Shown: one piece after another, positions 1 through 10,337 of the stretch | Numbering within the stretch: position 1 is the stretch's first letter | How the letters are laid out: the number at the start of each line of letters is the position of its first letter | NCBI GenBank assembly: GCA_019096155.1 | Contig: JAHCVI010000003.1 | Location: forward strand, 930,001-994,000 | From: Staphylotrichum longicolle | Lineage: Eukaryota > Ascomycota > Sordariomycetes > Sordariales > Chaetomiaceae | Reading direction: 5' to 3' | DNA length: 64,000 bases | Position numbers and translations under genes: made by a program | Notes under the pieces: model-generated | Told to the model about the DNA's origin: nothing | Seen by the model: only the letters and a program-made list of their open reading frames with translations | The model's database searches: none

Positions 1-876
1 TAGACATATGTGAATTCGTGAGATTAATACCGCTGAAGAAATACGCCGAGATCTGTTGGTCCCTAATATTTGGGAGAGAGCTGTCAAGCAAAGCTGCAAA
101 AGAATGGGACCGTTCAACTTAGGTGGAGACTGACGCGAAGCCAAGAAATCGTGAGGGAACACAGCTTTATTGCAGCCTATCACATGCAAGGCATTTCTTG
201 ACCAGGCCCCCACCCCCGCTTGTCCGGCATTTTGGATCCCACTGACTCTCATTGGTTAACAGGGTCCCGGGATTGGCCGAGCCCCTCTTGCGCACCTGCA
301 CGGTTGTCTTGCTTCGACGTCAGAAGCTGCCAGGCCGTTGTTCCCAGCAGGAAGCAAGCGCCTGCAAGCCACATCTGCATTTTGATGCCCTCTCCATCTT
401 GGTTTCGCCGGCGATTTTCATGACTTTGAAGGGAAACGGTAATCATTAGGCCCTCCGAGTTGTACGATTTTCGCGATCTTCTCCCAGCGCAGTTGGACTG
501 GGACCGGCGGTTTCACATCGAAACCACGTTTGACGAAGCGGCAAGCACCGTGCAGAGAGCGCAAGTCGACGCAAGCCGGAGCGGCGAAAGGCCTGACGCG
601 GGCCGCGGCATTTTCACTACCCCACGGATCTCATTTCCGAGTCAAATCGGCCTCCCGTTATATCACGACGAAACGGCACGCCGACCGATTTCGAGGACTG
701 GCGGATTGAAGATTGCCAACCAGCAACCTGGGAACGAGGACGGAATCGTCGCGACAGCCACCACAGGACAAGCCTTGACCATCCTGTGCCAACCCCACAC
801 ACCAAACCGGCAGAGCTACCGCCGCCTGCATCGACCTCACGAGTCCTCTTTGCGCAACACTGCTCGGCGCATCACC

Positions 877-1395
877 ATGTCTTCCCAACGCCCCTTCTTC
901 CTTTCGACCTTCTTCGCCGCCTTCCGGCAGACACCATCCTCCCTCCCCAGCGCGGGCGCCTCATCCCAGCAGCCCAACAAACACACCACCCAAGCCTCCA
1001 ACTCCTCTCCTCAGTCCTCAGCCGCCACACCACGCTCCATATCATCCAGTGCGGTCGCGGCTGCGACATCACAGGCAACATCGCCCCCATCCCACACAGG
1101 GGGTATCATGAGCCAGCTACCGCTGCACTCCCCGCGACATCACCACCACCACCACCATCATCATCACCACAGTGCCGGCATCCCGATACCACAACCCCAG
1201 GGGCACCGCGAGGATAGCCATGGCCGGAGGCGAGGGAGCGACAGCAGCAGCGAAGGGTTCAGGGAAGCGTTGGGCGCCGAGAAGCTCTACATTGGCGGAC
1301 GGACCGCCGCGGGCGAGGAGAGATTCTTCAAGCTGGGCGTGGTAAGGAGGATTAGGAGCGGCGACAGATTGAGCTTGGACCGGTTGAGTCTGTAA
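877..1395 (+). CDS. Uncharacterised His/Ser-rich fungal protein
   Basis: I do not recognise this protein. The frame is open from far upstream, but the first convincing ATG is at 877 and gives about 172 residues. The first two thirds are low complexity, rich in Ser, Thr, Pro and Gln, and include an uninterrupted run of 11 histidines encoded near 1140-1170. The last 40 residues look folded or conserved in character: an acidic/Ser patch, then GEERFFKLGVVRR and the tail SGDRLSLDRLSL. No signal peptide or membrane segment is visible. The upstream start at 460 needs a non-ATG codon and adds a low-quality stretch, so I left it out. Function unknown; a small regulatory or disordered adaptor protein is only a guess. 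Confidence 0.5.
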   Translation: MSSQRPFFLSTFFAAFRQTPSSLPSAGASSQQPNKHTTQASNSSPQSSAATPRSISSSAVAAATSQATSPPSHTGGIMSQLPLHSPRHHHHHHHHHHHSAGIPIPQPQGHREDSHGRRRGSDSSSEGFREALGAEKLYIGGRTAAGEERFFKLGVVRRIRSGDRLSLDRLSL

Positions 1396-1823
1396 CAGAC
1401 AGACAACGGTGTGGGGTGGTGTTGACAGTTTATGCGGAATGCGAGCCGCGGGGCTGGCTGCTCCGAACGATGACAACGACGAAGCATCTTCGAGACTGAA
1501 GCAAGGGGGTCAGGTTTAACGGGCGTTTTCTGCATTGGCGTCAGGATGGGATAACACAACCAAGGGCATATAACCATACATAACTCGGAACTGGGATGGG
1601 ATGGACACGGGACGCGGAAAAGAAGTGCATTACACTGTAGATACCAACGCAGAACGCAAGACATGTAACAAAGCTTGTTCAACCTCTATGCATTCGATCA
1701 ACACCACCGCCCCGACTGTGAGAGATCAGCGCAATGTCTTCTCCCCAAACGAAATTAACCACCCCACAACCAACCAGCAACGCACCTGTCTCAAAACCGC
1801 ACCTTTGCTTCCCCTTTCTCTCG
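1396..1823. other. Intergenic, convergent 3' ends
   Basis: This lies between the stop of the His-rich gene and the stop of ALG10 on the opposite strand, so it holds two 3' ends. I see no further gene or structured element. Confidence 0.5.
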
Positions 1824-3977
1824 CTACCACATGAACCGCTGCACCCTCCCTCCATCCAGCACCTCCCCCTCCGGCCCCCGCCAATAAAACGGCTTCGTCA
1901 AAAACACATACATCGTCCCCGCGTTCACCACAAGAAACCACGCCGTCTCCAGCACGAGCCGCACGTCAATTCTGCTCCCCACGCGCTCCAACCATCCCGA
2001 CCAAACCCATGCCGCAGATCCTTTTTCCCCACCCTCTTTGCTGTTGCGCTTAGTCTCCGATCCAGACGGGGAGAGCGACCACGCCGGGACCAACAGCCGG
2101 TAAAACACCCAGGGGAGGATAAAGTACCTCGGCTCGACGAGCGGGGCGGTGATGAGCGAGAGGGCAGTGGTGAGGAGCCAGAGGAGGGCGGTGGATGTCG
2201 GCGGGGGTGTTGACGAGATGGAGGTTTCGTCGAGGAGGGCGAGTGGCGCGGTTGCTGCTGTTGGGGGCGCCGTGGTTGGTTGTGAAGACGACGACGACGA
2301 CGACGATGACGAAGACGACGGTTTGCCGGCTGAGGAGGTGGGTGTCTGGGTTCGGGGTTTTGGCGAGGGTGGTTGTTGCTGAGTTTGGTGGCGATCATGG
2401 CTGGTGCCGGCGAGCTGGTCCCAGACGAGCCAGCGGGCGAGGGTGTAGGCGGCGACGAGGGAGAGGCGGATGGCGGGTGAGCGGAGGATGGTGTACCGGA
2501 AGACGTAGAACATGTAGTGCCGGTTGTCGGCGAGCGTGAAAGGGTGGATGACGGTGTTGTATCTCACCACGACGAGGGAGACGAGGATGGTGAGAAGGGT
2601 GTAGGGGATGGAAATGAGCGAGGCTCGCTTGGATTGGAGGGAAAGAAGTGATTGGATGTACTGGACAGGCCGGATCAGGGCTGCGAGGATTGATGGAAGG
2701 AATAAGGGGGCGGAGAAGAAGGCGAAGAGCGGCCAGATGTAGAGCATCTGTGCGAGGTGGATGGTGGCGACGTGGTTGGATTTGTCCCCTAGATGTGGTC
2801 AGTGGGGTATCAAGGCCTGAGGACCAGAACGACGTACCCAAGACGACACCGCCATTCCACGTCACAAACCCTGCAAACAGGGCGAGCACGGTGATGTGTG
2901 GCCATACTTGACGGAGAACCCTGAACGGGTTAAGAAGCCCCGTGATCCCGATCGTAAGGCCGCAAAACAACCAGTCTACAAACATGTAAGCAAGTTGACA
3001 AGACAGCCCAAACAGACGTTACATACCTTCTGGTCGGGACTGGTCGAGAGATGGGTCGTGCAGCTTCGTGAGATATTCCTGGGCACCGGCCTTCACCGAG
3101 CGCAGGACGTGGACAGCCTCCATCCCACCCATGTAAACGACAACCCAAAATACATTGGTCTGCCGCATGAACAGAGCAGCAATGCCCAGAACTACCGTCC
3201 ATATATCGTTGACGACGCTGGGCGGCCGAGGACCTAGCCGAAGGAGATGGTTTCGGTAGGCAACGAGCACGACCAAGGTCGACACCACGTCGGTGTAGTA
3301 GAGGGCAGAAAAGAAAAAAATGACTGGAAAGAGGGCAATGTTGACACCAGTATGGTATGCATAGAGTGAAAGACTGCGGGAGACTGGCCTGCCCGCCCAC
3401 TCTGCAGCCCGAGCCTCGATCAAGTGCCGGCATTGAGATGCAAGTAAAGCAGTCAAGAGGGTGGCGAGCAGGTTGTTGGAGCGCAAACTAAGCGGAGTGC
3501 ATTTTGCAACCTCCAGAACTGTGATATGCCACCGACAGGAGGTATCTGTTCCCAAGTGCGTTAGCCGTGAAGTAACAAGGGGTTCAGGGGTGCACCCACA
3601 GTCCAGGAGGGTGGTGATTTTGTCATCCCAATCCCAGAAGCGTCCCTCGCAGTAAGTCTGGGCTTGAGGAATGTGGAAGACCTCATCCTAACAAAGTGTC
3701 AGTGTATCTCTTACCCTGCTGGTTGTGAGGAACTTACGAGGTAGGGCTCAGGGACATATCTGTCCACGAGTGCAAGCCAGGCCTTAGCGGCCACAAATAT
3801 GAAGAAGAAACCGGCTGTTTTGATGCCGTCGACGCGTAACGACACAGGTGAAAGAATGGCGCTGGATTTTGACCCTTTTGTTGGAAACGGTGGAAGGAAA
3901 CGACCAAGGATGAAGGCAAGGCCCAGGCCCTGGAGCAGCTTAGCAGCGCTCACACGCAATTCGTGTGGGCCAACCAT
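1824..3977 (-). CDS. ALG10: ALG10: dolichyl-P-Glc alpha-1,2-glucosyltransferase
   Basis: Alg10/Die2 adds the third, terminal glucose to the dolichol-linked N-glycan precursor in the ER membrane. Exons on the minus strand: 3977-3738, 3687-3600, 3545-3027, 2975-2838 and 2788-1824; introns are 48-54 nt with GT..AG ends, and the sum is 650 codons. Recognisable family blocks are DEVFHIPQAQ followed by WDDKITT, LGDKSNHVATIH (split by the intron at 2789-2837) and HPFTLADNRHYMFYVF, with many hydrophobic segments. The C-terminal luminal part carries a Ser/Gln/Pro-rich insertion with a run of 13 serines, making it longer than the yeast protein. One oddity: between about 3612 and 3502 the annotated frame loses the family motif TTPPGLYLLS, which sits intact one frame over; a missing base in a G run near 3606-3612 and an extra base in TTTT at 3502-3505 would restore it. 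Confidence 0.92.
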
Positions 3978-4421
3978 CGCAACAGCGAGCCGGGCGGATT
4001 GTGAGCGAGTGAATCAACAAATTTCAGGTTATAGAAATTGGGTGTTTCATCGAAATCCCATGTTAGTGTCTGCCAGCAGAGGTTGTTTGCTCTGGGTGAT
4101 GGCGTTCAGTTTGTTGAAGTTGACTGGGGAACATTTACAGGTGTCCTGTCCACCGAAGCTCAAAAGGCCCGTGCGCCATTCAGATGGTCTTCGAGAGGAT
4201 CGGATACGTGAGCCCCTGGCACCACCTTAAGGGTCGACACATTATGAGTAGTCCACCCCACAGAAGCTCATGGAGACAGCGGGAGAGTAACAAAAAGAAG
4301 TTATGCAGGGCTGTCTATAAAGCGCCTTCTCTTTTACACACTTCACGTACACCCGAGGCCGAGACGCCTCACTCAACCCCACTCCAAAACGTCAGGAACC
4401 ACAGTCTGCCGATAAAGCAGT
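3978..4421. other. Intergenic between ALG10 start and QCR10 stop
   Basis: It holds the ALG10 promoter side and the QCR10 3' end, which lie head to tail on the minus strand. I see no gene. Confidence 0.4.
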
Positions 4422-5273
4422 TTAGAACGGCTACGTAAAGAGTCAGTGACTGCAATGCCCCCAGTAAAACCGGCAAACTCACGTTGTCCGAAGCCGGGAT
4501 GTCCTTGATGTACTGCTTCTCAAGGAAAGGAACCTTCTGTAAAGACGTCAGACCATGCGCGTTCAACACGATTCACGTCGGAGCCACGCACCATAAGAAT
4601 GTCCTTCTGGATCCTGGGGATGCCGGAGGCGAAGAAGATGACGGCGAAGAGGGCAACGCCGCCGAAAAAGCCAGCCTTGACACCGCTATTGTATCCGTTA
4701 GCCTTGTTCAGCGTGCGAGACCCCGGCAGCCGCAATGAACCCGCCCAATCCGCCGTTCTGGCCGCTTCACCAAGAAACCAAATCTGCCAGCCTATCTCGC
4801 CTTGTTCCTCCTCCTTCTGTAGACCCATCGTTTCCGTCCAAAAAAAAAAAAAACGCCGCAAGGCTTGCGCGTTCGAGTCATAGCCTCAGCAAAGAGGGTG
4901 TACTTACGTCCGGGTCAGGGTCTTCGCAGTGATACCGGCGACCTGACGCTGATAGTAGTAGCTGGGTCCCGTTAGCGCACTGCTGACTGCGTCCTGCGAC
5001 CATCCCTTATCCGCCATGCCACAACAATGGCCGCAATGCCGGTGCTCGTCTTCTCGGGAGATCGCAGTATCGGTCGGAGGTGTTTCGGGGGCTTACTTCG
5101 GGCCGTAGGGGCTCTTGTACTCGGGGAAGGCAGGAGCCCGGAGGGAAGGAGTCTGGAATGACATCAGTCAGTTGAGGAAGGTTCCGAGGAATCGCAATTG
5201 CACGGCCGCAGAGAGCAGTAAACAAGTCTGCGCGTTGATGGAGAGGCGGATCGGAACGTACGGCGAAAGGCAT
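4422..5273 (-). CDS. QCR10: QCR10: cytochrome bc1 complex subunit 10
   Basis: This is a small single-membrane-span accessory subunit of ubiquinol-cytochrome c reductase (complex III) in the mitochondrial inner membrane. Exons on the minus strand: 5273-5262 (12 nt, MPFA), 5152-5097, 4961-4908, 4685-4592, 4536-4483 and 4430-4422 (9 nt, Pro-Phe-stop). They total 93 codons, the normal family length. Diagnostic segments are EYKSPYGP near the N-terminus, the Gly-rich membrane span GFFGGVALFAVIFFASGIPR, then IQKDIL and the C-terminus ending DNPF. Every junction is GT..AG and keeps frame, and several introns show a CTAAC-like branch point. Six exons in 92 residues, with 12 and 9 nt terminal coding exons, is extreme; automated callers would probably truncate it. 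It is divergent from MED4, sharing a 482-nt upstream region. Confidence 0.93.
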
Positions 5274-5755
5274 CTTGGCGACCGCGACAGGCAGAGCGAG
5301 GGGCTGCTTCAATGGCGGCAAAACAATCTTGACTGGCGAAGATTCGAGGTTGTGTTTCGCGCGAGTTTCTAGCCGGCCGGACAAAGCCGGGCGTGTGGAG
5401 GCCTGAGGTGTCAAATGCTGAATCAGGTCATGTTTCGATAATGCCTCAGGCACAAATCACATGCGGGTCCTCTTTGCTCTTAGGTTGGTCTTTTGACCCC
5501 ACACACCTTTGCGACGCGGTTCCGCACTTGACTTGGGCTCCGTACCTGTCGCAGAGCTCGGCTGCGCTTCCCCACGGGCAGTTCAGCCTTGCAGCACACT
5601 GGTCGACGCGCTCCCACAGCCTCCCGACTGGCTACCTAGAATAGGTAACATCCCGCAGGTTAGGCATGCTTACTTGAAGTCTGCTTTTCCCGACCTTCTA
5701 ATCAACCGACGCATTATTTTTTCATATCCAATCGCAGCCCGTCTATGCACCCGCC
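5274..5755. promoter_or_regulatory. Shared divergent promoter region QCR10 / MED4
   Basis: The two ATGs face away from each other 482 nt apart, so both core promoters must lie here. I did not identify a specific factor site with confidence. The MED4 start has a strong context, ccgccATGG. Confidence 0.45.
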
Positions 5756-6850
5756 ATGGAGAAGGACCTCGACGGCCGCTTCGAGCGGCTCGAAAAGGCC
5801 ATCGGCCAAATGATTGACACGCTCGCCAAGAACAATCCGTCGTCCAAGGTCGCCGAGGAATTGCTGGCTGCAGAAAGGGAGCTCACAGAAGGCCTCAAGC
5901 TCCTCGAGACACACCAGAACAACAATGCCCGGATCCAGGAGCTTCGCCAGGAGACATCTCTCCTCGACACCCAGATCAAGGATATTGCCAGCTCTCTTTG
6001 GAACATGCGCAAAGAGCTCAAGGCCATTCCCACGACCCCGAAATACCCGACCAGCACGAAACACCAGTTCACCACCAGCGAACTCCTCGCATACGCCCGC
6101 CGCATCAGCCGCAACACCCTCCCCCTCCCCGGCGTCACAAACGGCGTCGACATGACCCCAACCCAACCTCCCACGCAACCCACCGAACCCGAAGACTCGT
6201 TCCGGCTCCAGAGCCAGCCCACCCAAACCCAAACCCCAACCACGAGCTTCAACCTCAGCTTCAACGGCACCGTCGGCACGCCCGGCCCCATGAGCGCGCC
6301 CACGCCCAACACCACCACCAACGACACCCAGCCCACAACGCAACAACCGCCCCCCTCTCAACAACAACAACAACATCCCACAAAAGCCACCGCCGAAGCC
6401 AAGCTGCCCCAGCACCTCAAACCCGCCGTCAACCCGCTCCACGACGCGGCCTTCCACCCCTGGCCGACCGAGGACAAGATCCGCATGGGCGGCCTCGCCG
6501 CGATCCAGCGGCTCGTGGACCGCGGCGTCGACCCGCGCGGCCACGACCCGGAGGAGGAAGAGCGCCGGCAGCGCGAGGAGGAGCAGGCGCGCAGGGAGGC
6601 CGAGGAGCGCGCGCGGCAGGAGCGCGAGGAGGCGGAACGGCGGATGCGCGAGGAGCGGGAGCGCATGGCGCGGGAGCGGGAGAGGGCGAGGCAGATGGAG
6701 GCTGCCGCCGGCGGCGGGGGCGGTGGTGGGATCGAGCGGAGGGAGAGTCGCGGTGGGGAGGGGGCGGGCGCGGGGGCCGCGGGCCACAAGCCGAAGCAGT
6801 TTACGTTTCTGGGGGCGGATGATGATGATGATGATGACGAGGATGACTAG
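5756..6850 (+). CDS. MED4: MED4: Mediator complex subunit 4
   Basis: Med4 is a middle-module subunit of the RNA polymerase II Mediator and acts in the nucleus. It is a single exon of 364 codons with a strong start context. Residues 1-100 form the family coiled-coil region (RFERLEKAI, then an ELRQETSLLDTQIKDI stretch), followed by the signature FTTSELLAYARRISRNTLP. The middle is a Pro/Thr/Gln-rich linker with poly-Gln. A second conserved block, FHPWPTEDKIRMGGL, precedes a 60-residue Arg/Glu-rich helix, a Gly run and the tail KQFTFLGADDDDDDDEDD. The acidic tail and the WP..D.IR.G block are typical of filamentous-fungal Med4. I see no frame problem. Confidence 0.95.
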   Translation: MEKDLDGRFERLEKAIGQMIDTLAKNNPSSKVAEELLAAERELTEGLKLLETHQNNNARIQELRQETSLLDTQIKDIASSLWNMRKELKAIPTTPKYPTSTKHQFTTSELLAYARRISRNTLPLPGVTNGVDMTPTQPPTQPTEPEDSFRLQSQPTQTQTPTTSFNLSFNGTVGTPGPMSAPTPNTTTNDTQPTTQQPPPSQQQQQHPTKATAEAKLPQHLKPAVNPLHDAAFHPWPTEDKIRMGGLAAIQRLVDRGVDPRGHDPEEEERRQREEEQARREAEERARQEREEAERRMREERERMARERERARQMEAAAGGGGGGGIERRESRGGEGAGAGAAGHKPKQFTFLGADDDDDDDEDD

Positions 6851-6856
6851 GTGTCG

Positions 6857-7231
6857 ATGTCTATGGCTGCGCGCGCGGTCGGGGAGGAGGAGGAGGCGCG
6901 CTGGGCGGGTGTGGCACCCTGGAGAGACAGGCTACTCACATTGGGAGTGACGGGTATCAAGGAGGAGGATGAACAGTTCTTGATCGAGGTGATCAAGCAA
7001 GCGATGGGAGAGGAAACTTCTCTGCCTACCAGGCGCGAGGGGGAGGATCAAGTGTCGTTCGTCGAGGCGATCAACGAAGCGATGGGAGAGGAAACTCCCG
7101 CCGGTGTCAAGAATGAGGAAGATCAACTCTTGTTGGCCGAGGCGGTCAATGAGGCTGTTATTGACGTGACGGAAGAGGAATACCCCACGCTCACTGCGTG
7201 CGAGGACGATCGTGAGACCGGAGCCGACTAG
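6857..7231 (+). repeat. Three degenerate 75-78 nt direct repeats in an open frame
   Basis: Beginning just after the MED4 stop is an ORF of about 124 codons containing three tandem degenerate repeats starting at 6965, 7043 and 7118. The 17-mer GCGATGGGAGAGGAAAC is exact in the first two copies (7001 and 7079). In this frame each copy encodes an acidic unit of the type EDQ-x(4)-EAI-x-x-AMGEET. The opposite strand is also largely open across the repeats, so coding status is uncertain. It may be an expressed small repeat protein, part of the MED4 3' UTR, or a decayed gene. I do not recognise the unit. Confidence 0.45.
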
Positions 7232-7683
7232 GGGGTGATGGCCACGATCGCGGAGCAGTTGGGTTTGTTGGGAAACTGAAAACAGTTGGCTAGAGGAAGG
7301 AGTAAGGACGGCGTTCACAAGGTTTATGGCGCATGGTCCGGGCCGGTCAGGATGGAGCATTGAAGCGGTAGGGTTGCTTTACCAAGTATTAATCTCAACC
7401 CGACGTTCAACGGGCTAAAATAAGAGCGACCAGCTAGATGGGCTTCTGGTGACGCTCTGCGCAAACCATCAATCAGTGACAACTCGGTCAGGAAACGATG
7501 CTAAAACCGTTGCAAGTCTAATATTGAGAAAACCCGCGCTTCTGAAGCATCGCTGCCGGATAACCATTAATGCTACACTCTCTGCGCCTCCCACCGGCTC
7601 CATTTTGCCATTTTGGTACATGGACTCTAAAATCGCACCCGTCACCCTTAAACCCACGCCCTCTTTTTCCAACCCGACACCGT

Positions 7684-9689
7684 CTAATCAATCTTGATGG
7701 AGGAGTAAATCTTGCGGACGAACAGCCAGCTGGCGAAGAAGCCGATCGAGCCTGTAATCATCGGGTTAGCTATCAGCCCTCTTGGACACTACCAAGTGAA
7801 AGAAAAGAAAACATACCGGTCAGGATGAAGAACAAGAACGAGATGAGCAGGCTGTAGCCAATGTACAGCACGCTCCCCGCAAACCCGCCCAGCGAGAGCT
7901 TGCTGACCCAGTAGATGAGGGCATTCAAAAAGATGTAGCCCGAGGTGGTGCCCGCGGCCAGGAAGGCGCGCCACTGCCAGTTGTAGTTCTCGGCGCACAG
8001 CAAAAAGTACACCATGAGCACGGTGACGGCGGCGCACGTCATGATCATGAGGCCGTAGCACAGGAACAGGAAGCCGAACATGTAGTAGATCTTGCTGAAC
8101 CAGATGGAGCTCATGATGAAGTAGAGCTCGACAAAGATGGCGCCGAAGGGCAGCAGGCCGACGAGCAGCATGCTGGGGATGGGCTTGAGGTAGGTGGTGA
8201 CGGGCGGGATCTGGCGCGGGATCTGGTTGGTGCGGACGGGGGGCTCGAGGGCCGGGGCGCGGAAGCCGAGCCACGAGCCGGCGCACGAGAGGGGCACGCT
8301 GATGATGAACCAGATGAGCACGATGACCAGCATGGTGGTGAAGGGCACGGCGCCCGAGGACTGCTTGGCCCAGAGGAACAGGTCGAGCAGGAAGAAGGTG
8401 GTGAAGACGATGCCCGGGACGAGGAGCGGGGTGAGGATGATGCACAACTTCCACTTCTCACCCTGCAGCGACTTGTACATGCGCGACGAGGTGTAGCCGC
8501 CGACGAAGCCGAGGACGGTGTAGAGGAGCACCATGATGGTGCCGAGGGAGCCGCGGTTGGAGGGGGAGAGGAAGCCGAGCAGGGCGAAGGCGATGGTGAA
8601 GCCGGCCATGACGAAGAGCTGGGCGCCGTTGCCGAGGAAGACGGAGAGGAGGAGTGGGTGCGAGGGCGTGCGGAACACGTCGCCGTGCACCAGCTTCCAG
8701 CCCGAGTCCTCCTGCACGCCGTCCTCCATCAGCGCCGAGGTGCCCGACAGGTCCTCGAGGTTGAGCTGGTCAAGCCTATTGTACCGCGCGATATCCTTCT
8801 TCAGGGCCCGGACGAGGATCGACATGACGGTGAGGACCAGGAAGACGACGATGACGGCCGAGTTGATGAGGGAGAACCAGTGGATCTTGGGGTCGAAGAC
8901 GTGGAGATACTTGTCCCAGCGCGTGGCCCAGGCGGTCGTGGAGGGGATCCATTCGACACTGTAGGTGAATTGGACCTTGGTATCGCCCGCCTCGTCGAGC
9001 ACCACGGGCTTCAGCTTCTTGTTGCACGTGTCGGCCCCGACGGCGCTCTCGTACAATTTCGACTCGGGCTTCACGATGACGCCCACGACGCGGTACTGGC
9101 CCTGGCTCCCCTTGACCTCGTGGTATTCGACTTGGATGTTGTAGTGGTTGTTGAACTGAACCTCAGTGCCGTCTTCCGTCTCCACTCCGAGAAGGAAGCC
9201 GGGGTTGTAGAACTCGGAGCCCGTCAGCTCGTCCGGAAACTTCTGCCCCGCCGGAAGACCGTCGACCAGCCAGTTGAGGGCGATGCCGGAGCGGATCCGC
9301 TGGTTCACAAACAGCGCGGCGCCTTTCTGGTATGTTGTCTCGCAGAGCGTCTTGCAAGTTTCGTTGTGCGCCATCTTGAGCTCGAAAGGTGACGTCTTTA
9401 TCCTGTCTCCGAACAGTATGCTCCCCAAGCTTGAGCCTACATCTTCGGGGCCGTTTGGCGGCTGGCAGAACTGGAAGAGGGGGTGGTAGTAGTCGTACGA
9501 GACGACCGAGTGCAGCATGTAGTCTGTCCCGGCCACCGGCCGAATGGTGTTGACGTAGAGCGGTACCGGCTCATCCTGCTTGTATGTGGTTGGCGCGACG
9601 CCGGGGAGGTAGAAGGCGGATGCGAGCTGCGGCGCGGCCAGCAGCGACGCGAGGAGCGCCCCCGAGGGCGCGTGTTTCCTTAGTTGCAT
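7684..9689 (-). CDS. TM9 superfamily (nonaspanin/EMP70) protein
   Basis: Nonaspanins are nine-span Golgi/endosomal membrane proteins implicated in sorting and adhesion. Exons on the minus strand: 9689-7817 and 7751-7684, joined across a 65-nt intron; 646 residues, normal for the family. A signal peptide (about residues 1-26, ending ASAFYLPG) precedes the luminal domain, with the family opening FYLPGVAPTTY and, further on, the stretch IHWFSLINSAVIVVFL at the start of the membrane domain. Eight more hydrophobic spans follow. The last exon supplies the final span and the C-terminus SSIKID, whose K-x-D fits the known TM9 COPI-binding tail. The start ATG gives a clean signal peptide. It is divergent from LCP5. 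Confidence 0.94.
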
Positions 9690-10337
9690 GTCGACGTGTT
9701 GATCTGCTGAAAAGAGTGTCAGGACGAGGGAGGGTGTGGGCAGCAGGGGCTGGCGAGGTGGGTGCGCAATGGCGGAGGTGGTGTCGTGACCACGAGCTCG
9801 AAATCAGGGGAAACAGAAAAGCAGACGCAAGGCAGTTACATTACCTTGGATACTTTTCGCTTCGACCCGCCCCGAAGGATCCGCGCTACACCACCAAAAA
9901 ATGGATCATGCGCCTGTGGAGAAACACGGATGGTGCAGCTCTGAGATGAGTGAGATTCCGTAAAAGAGCCCGTTACGAAGTTGTGAGGCCACGGCGCGTG
10001 GTGGATCTCGGCGTTGGCGTCAAAAGTGTCGAATTGGGGATGGGGAATTGGGAGTCGGCGAGTTGTCGTCTTACAAAACTGCACCAGGCCACCAAGACCC
10101 TGGCTCTCCTGGTCTTGGGGGACAAAGACAGCTGGCCCGTGCAGCCTTGATGATGTGGCCCGCTGTGGGTCCTTGCATTGGTTGGCATTTCACAGCCTTG
10201 GCAACAAGCAGCCTTGCAGGGACCACAAAAAAGTTCTTGGTGGGGCGGGGCCTTTCAACAAAGAATTTCCTTTCTCCCGTTTCGCGTTGAAGTCGAGGCC
10301 TTGCTGCGAACTTTTGCCAATTCAGACCGCAGCAACA
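9690..10337. promoter_or_regulatory. Divergent upstream region TM9 / LCP5
   Basis: It is 648 nt between opposed start codons and should contain both promoters and 5' UTRs. The frame upstream of the LCP5 ATG happens to be open to 10014 but has no family similarity. Confidence 0.4.

Noticed and set aside
460..876. Upstream extension of the first gene
   Set aside because: Needs a non-ATG start and adds sequence unlike the rest.
5714..6787. 357-codon minus-strand ORF
   Set aside because: Shadow of MED4 with Leu/Gly-rich low complexity.
7569..7857. 95-codon plus-strand ORF near the TM9 3' end
   Set aside because: Antisense to the TM9 last exon and intron; no motif.
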